A stretch of DNA of 38,701 nt, taken from the NCBI GenBank assembly GCA_964404765.1, contig CAYOLL010000049.1:1-38701 (forward strand), given 5' to 3'. This DNA comes from CAYOLL01 sp964404765 [NCBI: uncultured Gemmatimonadota bacterium]. GTDB lineage: Bacteria; 4572-55. The notes beneath the pieces were generated by a model. The model had not been told where the DNA came from, ran no database searches, and saw only the letters and a list, made by a program, of their open reading frames with translations. Of the stretch, positions 9,801 to 17,631 are shown in pieces (the first letter of the stretch is position 1; the number at the start of each line of letters is the position of its first letter). The translations under genes and the position numbers were made by a program.

Positions 9801-10901
9801 GGCTGGCGGGTCGGCTTGTTTACCGGCGAAGACAAAACCGGCCTGACTGCCTTTAAAAATGGCCGGGTGGATGTGCTAATCGGTTCCAGCGCCATTGGCA
9901 CGGGCATTGACGGTCTGCAAAAAGCGTGCGACCGGGTGATTATGAACTGCTTGCCCTGGACAGCGGCCGAGTACGAGCAGATTATTGGCCGCATTTATCG
10001 CCAAGGCCAGCGCGAGCGCATCGTGGATGTGATGATTCCCATCGCTTACGCCACAGTAAATAATGAAAAATGGTCGTGGTGTCGTTCCCGCCTGGATCGC
10101 ATCAAGATCAAGAAAACCGTAGCCGATGCCGCGGTGGATGGCATTATCCCGGAAGGTCATTTGCGCACGCCGGAACAGGCTTATAAGGATTTGATGAGCT
10201 GGTTAAATCGTCTGGCTGAAAAAGGCGAGCATGTGATCGAACGCCGTCGGATTATCGTGCCGTTGCCGGACACGGATCCGCTGGAGGTGAAGCGGCGGGC
10301 CAATCGTTACGGAGATTTTTCACAAATGAATCGGCTCTGGAATCAAACCGCCAGCGCCAAAACCCATGAACGCTTACAGCAAAACCCGGAAGAATGGGAA
10401 CAGTATCATACATTGTACCGTGAAGCCCGTAAAGATTGGGTCGATGTGCCACACGAAGAAATGATTCGTTGGTGTCAGAAGCGTCAAGGATTAACGGTTG
10501 GCGATTTTGGCTGCGGCGAGGCTTTGTTGGCAGCGGCCATTAAAGATCGGCACACGGTACACAGTTTTGATCATGTTGCGATTCATGAAGGTGTTACGGC
10601 CTGCGATATGAGCCATGTACCGCTGCCCGACGGGTCGCTGGATGTGGCTATTTTTTCGCTATCGCTGATGGGCAGCAACATAACCGATTATATCCGCGAA
10701 GCCTATCGCACGCTTAAGTTGGACGGGCATTTGCACATTATCGAAGCGGCCTCGCGCTTTTCCGATGTCCAGGCATTTATTGATGGTCTGCGGCGGCTGG
10801 GATTTGGCGGTGTCGAAAACCGGTCTACCGCCAAGTTTAGCTATCTGTGGGCCCGAAAGTACGATGCCGCGTCTCACGAGACTGTGGCGCTGCACTTTTA
10901 A
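6798..10901 (+). CDS. Zinc-finger-repeat / SF2 helicase / Rrp8-like methyltransferase fusion
   Basis: 1367 residues in three parts. (1) Residues 8-505: seven tandem repeats of about 68-71 residues, each with a QWHPTKNG-like start, WWKC, a GPDHEWE core and a CPxC end. They match the DUF4379-type treble-clef zinc finger. (2) After a linker, residues 730-1075 form an SF2/SNF2-like helicase: GTGAGKT at 737-743, DEIH at 832-835, SATP at 872-875 and QIIGRIYRQGQ at 1061-1071. (3) Residues 1210-1360 form a class I methyltransferase with GDFGCG at 1235-1240, ACDMSHVPLPDGSLDVAIF and SLSLMGSN. This strongly resembles eukaryotic Rrp8, an rRNA m1A methyltransferase. It probably remodels and methylates a nucleic acid and may guide the coupled HNH protein. 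Composition changes near residue 520. Domain calls are confident; the substrate is unknown. Confidence 0.9.
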   Translation: MERNQPLSITHPEVAAQWHPTKNGDLTPNDVTAGIRKKVWWKCAIADDHVWEASLSGRTIRRAGCPVCRGLKVVESSSLMTTHPELAKQWHPTKNGELKPDHVVAGSNKPAWWKCEKGPDHEWEAIIVSRKKGAGCPCCAGHQASITNCIATQNPTLAKQWHLTRNGTTTPYDVAIGSSLKYWWKCAEGPDHEWEASPDARKVRGCPFCAGKRISISTSLAVKHPDLAKEWHPTKNGNITPKDVTTGESTKYWWICHKGPDHEWESTIRNRVKGSGCPCCSGYKASVTNSLAALYPQVAAQWHPSKNGSLQPKDIVATSKKPHWWICHKGPDHEWKTTPQSRVRSGPGCPFCNGFRVSVTNALSIKRPDLVREWHPTKNKNKKPTDVVAGSKINVWWKCDKGPDHEWEATPYTRIKGHGCPFCAGIKVSVTNSLASLYPKIAEQWDYEKNGNITPQMITKATTREFWWKCPENSDHSWKASVANRTRGGQNCSYCNQGWTIGNIRFFVKSLQPHLHIFTDAELYLFFQQSGILTSNSKAKAFAKALSTGRIPPEEVDKFVKGEPSVADQFIADPTTTIDAALQKAAADSTASEADDLTAEDDVEKTEIDEAAAALEKEAGLPLTQTKDVLASLTNPILANADQEALAFLLASALAKLWKDAFENEANAVAQAEAFVGEGYAAQVRDRFLDEYRRVKELVIPAGYAFAENGRRLEPNLMQRLAAVRVRDQKRVGNWSGTGAGKTLSAVLASRVIAAELTVICCPNNVIDTWQEAIQSIFPDSLVSAKTFQDQASALNRPRYLVLNYEAFQQNDSPQKVKQLVQSQRLDFIVVDEIHFVKQRDEKLMSKRKQMVNAMITQAGEKNPDLRVLGMSATPVINNLQEARSLIEMIDSTVYDDLQTKATVSNCMRVHQKLVTLGLRHKPKYDIELDTRETEVDCTDFVPRLRMLGKKANVLALEQILTEIKLPIILQTLKAERKPTLIYTHYVDGIDKLLRDALENNGWRVGLFTGEDKTGLTAFKNGRVDVLIGSSAIGTGIDGLQKACDRVIMNCLPWTAAEYEQIIGRIYRQGQRERIVDVMIPIAYATVNNEKWSWCRSRLDRIKIKKTVADAAVDGIIPEGHLRTPEQAYKDLMSWLNRLAEKGEHVIERRRIIVPLPDTDPLEVKRRANRYGDFSQMNRLWNQTASAKTHERLQQNPEEWEQYHTLYREARKDWVDVPHEEMIRWCQKRQGLTVGDFGCGEALLAAAIKDRHTVHSFDHVAIHEGVTACDMSHVPLPDGSLDVAIFSLSLMGSNITDYIREAYRTLKLDGHLHIIEAASRFSDVQAFIDGLRRLGFGGVENRSTAKFSYLWARKYDAASHETVALHF

Positions 10902-10904
10902 CAT

Positions 10905-10967
10905 CAAAAAGCCGAAAGCAAAAAGCTGCTGCAACTGATTCAGCGCTTCTTTAATCTGGTTTAGCGC
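10905..10967 (+). repeat. Right 63-bp direct repeat (orphan copy of the MscS 3' end)
   Basis: This begins three bases after the stop of the fusion gene and repeats 3207-3269 with two mismatches, including the TAG stop. Nothing upstream of it resembles the rest of the MscS gene, so it is an isolated duplicate of that gene's end. Together with the left copy it delimits a unit of about 7.7 kb. Confidence 0.85.
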
Positions 10968-11055
10968 TACTGTAATTTGTGCTGAACCACCAAATTCAAA
11001 AATTCAAACAAGATTCCTTCTAAATGACAGCATTGGGTTTTTGATGAGCCTTTAA

Positions 11056-11232
11056 TTAATAACCGGCCACAGCCCGGCGGAGATGGCCGAGACGCTGCGA
11101 CTGACCGTCGGTTTTCTGTATCACAACAGCCTGACCGGTTGGCAACTGCGGTTTTTTACCGACGGGCTGTATAATCTTGCGTTAGAGTCCGGCAACAGGA
11201 TGACCTTCAAAAACTTTTTTAGGCAGTTGTAA
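11056..11232 (+). pseudogene. Possible gene remnant
   Basis: An open stretch with protein-like composition runs from a stop at 11053-11055 to a stop just after 11230. It contains SPAEMAETLRL and GWQLRFFTDGLYNLAL, but has no good start or ribosome-binding site. Its last 50 bases overlap the convergent minus-strand gene. I do not recognise the family. It may be the tail of a gene cut when the island inserted. Confidence 0.3.
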
Positions 11233-11610
11233 TGTCGCAACACCTGGCGATCCAACATCAAAAACAACATGTTCGGTCCCCCAAAAACGGCGCGTCACCA
11301 CGTTACGAATTGTGTGCCAGGGAATAAAAAGCGGTGGATGCCCGTAACGAAATGGCAGCAGGACTGACAAGTAGAGTCCTCCCGATGCACTGTGAATAAT
11401 CAGGCAGCTCTTATAAGCGATCGGCCCGACCTTTCCGCTTTCCATAAAAAACCGCTTACCCGACGACTGCGAGCGAGACGGGAAGCTCTTCGCGAGCCGA
11501 CGCCAACCGCCGGCCGTCGCTAACAGCAAGCTGACCGCGCACCACATTCCGCAAAAAAGGAAAGGAAACAGGACGGTGATGCTAATGATGAGTAAAGTAG
11601 AATTGTCCAT
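11182..11610 (-). CDS. Conserved hypothetical small membrane protein
   Basis: 142 residues. One long hydrophobic segment (about 5-32) forms a membrane anchor. It is followed by a basic stretch with GGWRRLAKSFPS and a soluble part containing GLYLSVLLPFRYGHPPLFIPW. This last pattern is typical of a conserved uncharacterised family of single-pass proteins. It lies 20 bases downstream of the CPBP protease gene on the same strand, so the two are probably co-transcribed. No function is known. Its 3' end reaches close to the right boundary of the accessory island. Confidence 0.7.
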   Translation of the reverse strand: MDNSTLLIISITVLFPFLFCGMWCAVSLLLATAGGWRRLAKSFPSRSQSSGKRFFMESGKVGPIAYKSCLIIHSASGGLYLSVLLPFRYGHPPLFIPWHTIRNVVTRRFWGTEHVVFDVGSPGVATLQLPKKVFEGHPVAGL

Positions 11611-11630
11611 TCCTGTTATATTGCCTTATG

Positions 11631-12509
11631 TTAGAATTCAGACGCATTCGGAGTGCTGCCGTTACCCGTTTCCGGAGAGAATGAAGCTGACTTTGAGGGC
11701 GTCCACAGGTAAAGCGCGATGGTTACAGCGACCACACACAAGAGTTCGGGGACGCTGGCCTCCAGTCCAAAACCACTGCCGGTCAACCAATCCGGACCGG
11801 CGACAAATGTTGGACTCAGTAAACCGTTTTGATTGTTACCGCTGACACCAAAGCCAAGAAGGCCGCCTTGCACCCAATTGGCCATAAAATGGAGACCAAT
11901 CGGCATCGCCAGGCTTCTGGTGCGAATGAAAGCGATTCCAAACATCATGGACGCAATAAAAATATTCACTCCGGCCAGAATTTTAACGCCCCCGGTCATG
12001 CCGGGATTGCTCGTATGGGTCAGCAAAAAATACCCTGCCAAAAGCAATTGCGCCGGCCATTGACCAAGGCCATCAATCAGGCGCTGAAAAATAAACCCGC
12101 GGAAGATCAACTCTTCGGCAATGGCAATACCTGCAAACAGTATAATATTTGAAATTAGCGAGGAAACGCCTGCAGAATTCCACTGCAAATCGACCAAACC
12201 GAAAATCCGCAAAATTAGCGCGGGCAGAAGCATAATACCCGAACCAAGCAGACAGCCCCAAAAAAATTGCCAGGGCCAGTTCCGGTCAAATCGACCAACA
12301 AGCTCGGTTATGGGCCGGCGACGTAATAGCTGAGCGATAAGAGACGCGGCGACCACGACAAGGGCCTGCTGATTTATCGAGACTTCCGTCCCGTTTTGGC
12401 GGGCAACGACCAATAGCGGCGCCAGAATGGCAGCCAGCACCAGAAAGAAGATGAAAATCCACCACCCGTTGCGAAGGTGGCGTTCGGAATTTAGAAACGG
12501 ATTTAGCAT
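11631..12509 (-). CDS. CPBP family intramembrane metalloprotease
   Basis: 292 residues with about seven or eight hydrophobic segments. The family signature is complete: the EELIFRG motif with E132, E133 and R137, a histidine at 165 in LLTHTSN, and a later histidine in GLHFMANW. These residues bind the catalytic metal in the Rce1/CPBP group. Members cleave substrates within the membrane or act in bacteriocin self-immunity; the substrate here is unknown. The gene is divergent from susC and precedes the small membrane protein gene. Confidence 0.88.
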   Translation of the reverse strand: MLNPFLNSERHLRNGWWIFIFFLVLAAILAPLLVVARQNGTEVSINQQALVVVAASLIAQLLRRRPITELVGRFDRNWPWQFFWGCLLGSGIMLLPALILRIFGLVDLQWNSAGVSSLISNIILFAGIAIAEELIFRGFIFQRLIDGLGQWPAQLLLAGYFLLTHTSNPGMTGGVKILAGVNIFIASMMFGIAFIRTRSLAMPIGLHFMANWVQGGLLGFGVSGNNQNGLLSPTFVAGPDWLTGSGFGLEASVPELLCVVAVTIALYLWTPSKSASFSPETGNGSTPNASEF

Positions 12510-12868
12510 GATAATTTTCAGCTCTATTTTATGTTGCGCGGGTTTGGGTACAAAATAAGCTGAATAAGCCTACACTTTTTCGAAAATAAGCGCAATAAGA
12601 ATTTAGCGGGCTGCTTTTTCCAATTGACAAAAATCAAAAATAAATGTTTTATGTTAAAAACTAGCGTCAATAACGTCACACAATCATCATTGGGGGATTT
12701 TGAATTGAGCAAAACCATCACGCCCATTCTTTTTTTGGATATATCTTTGTGGCCGGTAAGTCGGTCGCCATAGGATCAGCAGCTTAAAAATATTGCTGGT
12801 TTGAAAAGTTGTATTTTTACCAAAAGAGCCTAAATATTAAGTTGGATTACAAGAATGAAGGAGAAGTT
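12510..12868. other. Divergent regulatory region between the CPBP gene and susC
   Basis: 359 AT-rich bases. A TTGACA hexamer at 12624-12629 lies 17 bases from TTTTAT at 12647-12652, a possible plus-strand promoter for susC. The preceding bases form TTTTTCCAATTGACAAA (12615-12631), a 17-mer found identically before the NACHT gene at 35243-35259. Small open frames here on either strand lack ribosome-binding sites. Confidence 0.4.
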
Positions 12869-15826
12869 ATGAAAAGAGTTTTTTTGGCACTGCTATGCCT
12901 TTGGCTGAGTCTGGCGACATCTGTGGCACAAGCGGATGACCTGATCTTATCCGGCATCGTGCAGGACGGCAAGGGCGAGCCGTTAGCCGGGGCCAGCATC
13001 TCGGTGCGCGGCACAAATTTGGGGACTTCCACCGATCTGGATGGCAAATTTAAATTGCTGCTGGTCAATACGGATAAGGCTATGCTGTACGTGACTTATG
13101 TCGGTTTTACGCCCAAAACGATTGAAGTAAAAGCCAGCCAAAGCGATCTGAAAATCACGCTGGAAGAAGATGCGCTGAAGCTGAACGAAGTGGTCGTCAC
13201 CGGTCTGGCCACGTCAGTAAAGCGGACGAATCTGGCCAACGCCATTGCCACGATTTCGGCGGCGGAATTGTTGTCCGCGCCGACGCAGACAATGGAAAGC
13301 GCGCTGAGCGGCAAGTTTGCCGGTGTCAATGTCAGCCAGAATACGGGCGCGCCCGGCGGCGGCATCAATGTGGATTTACGCGGCGTGTCCAGCATCGAGG
13401 GCGGCACCCAACCGTTGTATGTGGTGGACGGCGTGATCGTCAATAACGCGGCGACGCAGTCGGGCATGGATTTTGTGACCAAGGCCGCCGGAGCCGGCAG
13501 CCGGACGCCGCAAGGCCAGCCGACCAACCGCATCGCCGACATCAATCCCAACGATATTGAAAATATCGAAGTGCTGAAAGGGGCCAGCGCTGCGGCTATC
13601 TATGGCGCAAAAGCGTCCAACGGCGTTATTTTGATCACCACCAAGCGCGGCAAGGCCATTGGCGAAGGCGGCACTTCCGTCGAGGTTTCGCACCAGTTCG
13701 GCTTTAACAAACTGCTGAACAAAATTGGTACGCGCGATTTTACATTGGAAGAAGCCCTGGATTCTTATGACGATGAGACCGTTTTGGAAAATTTTGAACC
13801 CGGTCAAAAATTTGACTACGAGGATTTGTTATATGGCGAAACCGGCTGGATCAACGAAACGAGTATCAGCGCGCGCGGCGGCACGATGAAGTCGCGCTTT
13901 TACGCCTCCGGCACGATTCATGACGAGGACGGCATCATCAAAAACACCGGCTACAAAAAATATGCCGGCAAACTGAATGTTGATCATATTTTCAACGAAC
14001 GCATCAACATCAACCTGAATACCAGCATCGTCCGCACGGAATCGGATCGCGGCATTACCGGCAACGACAATACCAACACCAGCTTCGGTTTTTCGCTGGC
14101 CTTCACGCCGAGTTTTGTCGATATCCGACCCTATAAGGATGCCGACGGCAACACGGTTTATCCCGATCACCCGCTCAATCCGTCCAACCCGCTCCACACC
14201 CGCGACGCGCTGACAAATACGGAAACCGTCAATCGCTCCATGGGCGCGATGCGCTTGAATATCAACCTGCTCAAAAATGCGGCCCACAACCTGGATTTCA
14301 TCGTCCAAAGCGGCGTCGATCATTATGCCCAGGAAAACCGCGTTTTGTCGCCGTCGGAATTGCAATTTGAGAAGAGTAGCGATCAGCCGGGCACGTCGAT
14401 TGCCGGCGAGACGGGCAGCACCAACGCCAACTTTTATCTGAACCTGGCCCATAAGTACACGGCCAAATCGAACATGACCCTGCAAACTTCGGCCGGCTGG
14501 CAGTACGAATATCAAAAGCTGGATAATGTGACCGTGGTTGCCCGCGGCGTGACCGTCACCCAGAGCAATGTGGATCAAAGCGGTTCGGTCAGCGTTTTGC
14601 AGGATATTATCCAGCAGAAAGATCGCGGCTTTTATATTCAAGAGGAAGTCAGCCTGCAAGACCGGATCATGTTCACGGCCAGTTTGCGCGGCGACGCCAG
14701 CAGTTCTAACGGCGATTCCAAGAAATATTACATGTATCCCAAGGCTTCGACGTCCGTGCGGTTGTCAAAGTTTGATTTTTGGGAAGGTATGTCCTCCAAG
14801 TTCGACGAGTTTAAATTGCGTCTGGCTTATGGCGAGACGGGCAACCTGCCGCCGGCGGACGCCAAGTATATTTCACTCAACCCCAGCAATATCGGCGGGC
14901 AAAGCGGTGTGCTGTTCGCCTCCCGGCGCGGCGATCCGGACATTCAACCGGAGCGCACGAAGGAGTTGGAATTCGGCTTTGACGCGGCCTTTTTGAAGTC
15001 GCGCGGCAGCCTGGAATTCACTGTCTATCAGCAAAAGATTTCCGACCTGATTTTGACGCCCGATTTGCCGCCATCGTCCGGCTTTACCGAGGAGTACATC
15101 AACGGCGGCGAAATGGAGACCAAAGGCCTGGAAGTGGGCCTGAAGCTGACCCCAATCAAGCGCGGCAAAATGAATTGGACCACCGGCATCAACTATTATC
15201 GCACCCGCTCGGAAATCACCCAATTGGATATTGATCCGTTTAATATCGGCGGTTTCGCTACCTTTTTGGGCACTTTCCGTATCGAAGAAGGCTGGTCGCC
15301 CACGGCGATTATCGGGTCGGATGTAGACAGCGACGGCAACATTGTCGAAATCGGCAACGAAACGCCGGATTTCCAAATGTCCTTTCACAACAACTTCAGC
15401 TACGGCAACGTCAGCTTGAACTTCTTGTGGGATTGGAAAAAAGGCGGCGATGTCATCAACCTGGGCAAGCTGATTTACGATCTGGGCCAGACGACGGAGG
15501 ACTTTGACACGGGCGCGGCCGGCGCACGGCTGGATGCGCTCGGCACATCCACCCGGCAATATGTGGAAGACGGCTCGTACTTGAAACTGCGCGAGTTAAC
15601 CCTGAGTTGTCAGTTGCCGGCCAAACGGGTCATGCAACTTTTTGGCAACAGGGTCAAATCGGCTAGCGTCAGCCTGTCCGGCCGCAACCTGATCATGATC
15701 ACCGATTACACCGGCTACGATCCGGAAGTCAGCCAATTCGGCAACGTGGCCGTGGGCCGCTCGGTGGATACGATCCCGTTCCCGTCGTCACGCAGCTATT
15801 ATTTTAAACTCAACTTCGGACTGTAA
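12869..15826 (+). CDS. SusC/RagA-type TonB-dependent outer-membrane transporter
   Basis: 985 residues from ATG 12869, with AAGGAG six bases upstream. A signal peptide covers about 1-23. Residues 28-105 form a carboxypeptidase-regulatory-like beta domain (SGIVQDGKGEPLAGASISVRG and following residues). The plug domain follows, with LNEVVVTG, a DLRGVSS motif, QPLYVVDGV and IENIEVLKGASAAAIYGAKASNGVI, all classic for SusC. The rest is a 22-strand barrel ending in an aromatic-rich strand. SusC proteins import oligosaccharides or peptides across the outer membrane with a SusD lid. The partner lies 143 bases downstream. No glycosidase or sensor gene is adjacent, so the substrate cannot be inferred. 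Confidence 0.93.
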   Translation: MKRVFLALLCLWLSLATSVAQADDLILSGIVQDGKGEPLAGASISVRGTNLGTSTDLDGKFKLLLVNTDKAMLYVTYVGFTPKTIEVKASQSDLKITLEEDALKLNEVVVTGLATSVKRTNLANAIATISAAELLSAPTQTMESALSGKFAGVNVSQNTGAPGGGINVDLRGVSSIEGGTQPLYVVDGVIVNNAATQSGMDFVTKAAGAGSRTPQGQPTNRIADINPNDIENIEVLKGASAAAIYGAKASNGVILITTKRGKAIGEGGTSVEVSHQFGFNKLLNKIGTRDFTLEEALDSYDDETVLENFEPGQKFDYEDLLYGETGWINETSISARGGTMKSRFYASGTIHDEDGIIKNTGYKKYAGKLNVDHIFNERININLNTSIVRTESDRGITGNDNTNTSFGFSLAFTPSFVDIRPYKDADGNTVYPDHPLNPSNPLHTRDALTNTETVNRSMGAMRLNINLLKNAAHNLDFIVQSGVDHYAQENRVLSPSELQFEKSSDQPGTSIAGETGSTNANFYLNLAHKYTAKSNMTLQTSAGWQYEYQKLDNVTVVARGVTVTQSNVDQSGSVSVLQDIIQQKDRGFYIQEEVSLQDRIMFTASLRGDASSSNGDSKKYYMYPKASTSVRLSKFDFWEGMSSKFDEFKLRLAYGETGNLPPADAKYISLNPSNIGGQSGVLFASRRGDPDIQPERTKELEFGFDAAFLKSRGSLEFTVYQQKISDLILTPDLPPSSGFTEEYINGGEMETKGLEVGLKLTPIKRGKMNWTTGINYYRTRSEITQLDIDPFNIGGFATFLGTFRIEEGWSPTAIIGSDVDSDGNIVEIGNETPDFQMSFHNNFSYGNVSLNFLWDWKKGGDVINLGKLIYDLGQTTEDFDTGAAGARLDALGTSTRQYVEDGSYLKLRELTLSCQLPAKRVMQLFGNRVKSASVSLSGRNLIMITDYTGYDPEVSQFGNVAVGRSVDTIPFPSSRSYYFKLNFGL

Positions 15827-15832
15827 GAAATA

Positions 15833-15944
15833 GAACACGGATGACGCGGATTTGACGGATTTGCACGGATTTTTAAAACTATAAAAATTATAATGTTTTT
15901 GAGTTAATCCGTGTTAATCCGCGTTATCCGTATAATCCGTGTTC
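15833..15944. repeat. Palindromic intergenic repeat
   Basis: An imperfect inverted repeat of about 112 bases between susC and susD. Both arms are built from units like CACGGAT and CGCGGATT, and both outer ends read GAACACGGAT. The arms flank an AT-rich centre. It would fold into a long hairpin in the mRNA and may tune susC against susD expression. Confidence 0.65.
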
Positions 15945-15969
15945 CATCCTAACGTGAAAGGAGCATCGC

Positions 15970-17241
15970 ATGTCGTATAGATTTGTAAATACCGCCGCGG
16001 CTATCGTGTTGTTGGCTTTGGCCGGCTGCGGCGATCTGGATTTTGCCAATCCCAACGCGCCGATTATCGAAGATGTGCCGACGCAGTCGGTTGTAACCGG
16101 CATTGAGGCAGGGATGCGTCAGGAAATGGACGTGTATCTGCGCTGCGTCAGCAGCATTGGCCGCGAGGCGTATTATTTTGAGACGGCCGACCCGCGCTAC
16201 ACCCGTGAACTGTTGCGCGGCACACCGGATCCGGGCGGCTTTTTGATTAACCGGCCCTGGGGCTTGCGCTATCTGGTCGTGGCCAACTGCAACGAGCTGA
16301 TGGAACGCGCCGCCGGCGAATCCAATGCCCAGACCCGCGCCGGGCTGGAAGGCTTTGCCATGACCATGAAAGCCCATCAACTCCTGATGAATCTCAACTA
16401 CATGGGCAGCAACGGCATTAAGATTGAAACCGGCGACGACGTGAATATCCCGTTTGTGCCCGAGCAGGCGGCCTTGACCGAAATCGCCCGCCTGTTGGAT
16501 CAAGGTCATACAAAGCTGCAAACGGCCGGCAATGCTTTTTCGTTCGTCTTGTCCAGCGGCTTTTTGGGCTATGACACCCCGGCTAATTTTGCCAAATTTA
16601 ATCGGGCGCTGCGGGCCCGCGTCGCGGTCTATGACGGCGAATTTCAGACGGCTTTGACCGCGCTGCAAGGCTCGTTTTTGAACGCAACCGGTTCGTTGGA
16701 CGCCGGCGTCTATCACATTTACGGCGCGGGTTTGGGCGATGTGCTTAATCCGCTTTACGAAGTACCCACTTCGCCAGTCATCAAGCTGATGGCCCACCCG
16801 TCTTTCCGCGCTAACGCCGAAGCCGGAGACAAACGCTTTAGCGGCAAGGTCTTTACGCGCTCAAGCTCGTATACATTTGACAATCTGAGTTCGGATATGG
16901 CGATTGTGCTGGCAATCAGCTCGACCGATCCGTTCCCGATCATCCGCAACGAAGAATTGATTCTGCTGCGCGCGGAAGCGTACATCGGCTTGGGAAATTT
17001 TGGCGCGGCCCAGGCGGATATCAACATCGTCCGGGCGGCGGCGGGCCTGGCTCCGGTGGCGCTAAACGCCAATAACGCGCTGAATCAATTGCTGCACGAG
17101 AAGCGCTACTCGCTGTTCATGGAAGGCCACCGTTGGATCGATATGCGCCGCTACAACCGGCTCAACCAACTGCCGAAAGACCGCGAAGGTGATGTCATTT
17201 TGGATAAGATGCCGAAGCCAGAATCCGAAATACCCGGTTAA
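15970..17241 (+). CDS. SusD/RagB-type nutrient-binding lipoprotein
   Basis: 423 residues. The signal peptide ends in a lipobox (LALAGC, cysteine near residue 19), so the protein is lipid-anchored at the outer membrane. The helical middle has tetratricopeptide-like character. The C-terminal part contains the family signature IRNEELILLRAEAYIGLGN, then LLHEKRYSLFMEGHRWIDMRR. It is the surface lid of the upstream SusC transporter and likely sits in the same operon. It is somewhat shorter than many SusD proteins (about 500). AAAGGAG precedes the ATG. Confidence 0.92.
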   Translation: MSYRFVNTAAAIVLLALAGCGDLDFANPNAPIIEDVPTQSVVTGIEAGMRQEMDVYLRCVSSIGREAYYFETADPRYTRELLRGTPDPGGFLINRPWGLRYLVVANCNELMERAAGESNAQTRAGLEGFAMTMKAHQLLMNLNYMGSNGIKIETGDDVNIPFVPEQAALTEIARLLDQGHTKLQTAGNAFSFVLSSGFLGYDTPANFAKFNRALRARVAVYDGEFQTALTALQGSFLNATGSLDAGVYHIYGAGLGDVLNPLYEVPTSPVIKLMAHPSFRANAEAGDKRFSGKVFTRSSSYTFDNLSSDMAIVLAISSTDPFPIIRNEELILLRAEAYIGLGNFGAAQADINIVRAAAGLAPVALNANNALNQLLHEKRYSLFMEGHRWIDMRRYNRLNQLPKDREGDVILDKMPKPESEIPG

Positions 17242-17292
17242 TAGCAAGCTGCAACATTTAAGAAAATGTTTTTGGGGATGGGACCGACTGCT

Positions 17293-17355
17293 TGTAGCAC
17301 AGATTAGCAATCTGTGCTTTGTGGGGATAGGCACAGATTGCTAATCTGTGCTACA
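17293..17355. repeat. Perfect 25-bp inverted repeat
   Basis: Arms at 17293-17317 and 17331-17355 are exact reverse complements, separated by 13 bases. The arm contains GCACAGATTGCTAATCTGTG, itself nearly palindromic. It lies 50 bases after the susD stop and has no T-run, so it reads as a dispersed repeat or mRNA-stabilising hairpin rather than a terminator. Confidence 0.7.
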
Positions 17356-17409
17356 TCGTCGCCAAAAACAATATCTTAAGCACTGTACAATCCATGCGTT
17401 GTGGAAATA

Positions 17410-17455
17410 AAAAGGCCTCACCGGTTAAATGCCGGGGAGGCTTTTACTTTTTTTA
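17410..17455 (+). terminator. Rho-independent terminator after susCD
   Basis: A GC-rich stem (AAAAGGCCTC, then CCGG, pairing with CCGG and AGGCTTTT) with a short loop is followed by a run of T. It is the first clear terminator after susD and likely ends that operon. The remaining 170 bases to the next gene hold nothing recognisable beyond a good ribosome-binding site. Confidence 0.75.
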
Positions 17456-17631
17456 ACGACAAATTCTAAAAACTTAAATAGCCCATATATTTTTGCGCCG
17501 GGATTGCATTGCTTCGCTTCTCGAAATGACAGGTTCATAGTGAGACATTCATTTCAAAATTTGGTATAAGCCCTTTGGGTTTGTGTGCAAATCATTTTCA
17601 GTGTTGGTATAAAACTTAAAAAGGAGTTACG

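Noticed and set aside
3613-10901. Interpretation of the island as DISARM, BREX or classical type I/III restriction
   Set aside because: No DrmB-like DUF1998, PglZ, BrxL, HsdS or Mod/Res subunit is present, and the methyltransferase resembles Rrp8 rather than a DNA adenine or cytosine methylase.
12524-12727. 67-codon minus-strand open frame upstream of susC
   Set aside because: Low-complexity, lacks a ribosome-binding site and covers the probable promoter.
13829-14659. 276-codon minus-strand open frame
   Set aside because: Antisense to the SusC barrel; composition rich in A, G, I and R as expected for the complement of a GC-rich gene.
15949-16797. 282-codon minus-strand open frame
   Set aside because: Antisense to SusD, which has a lipobox and the family signature.
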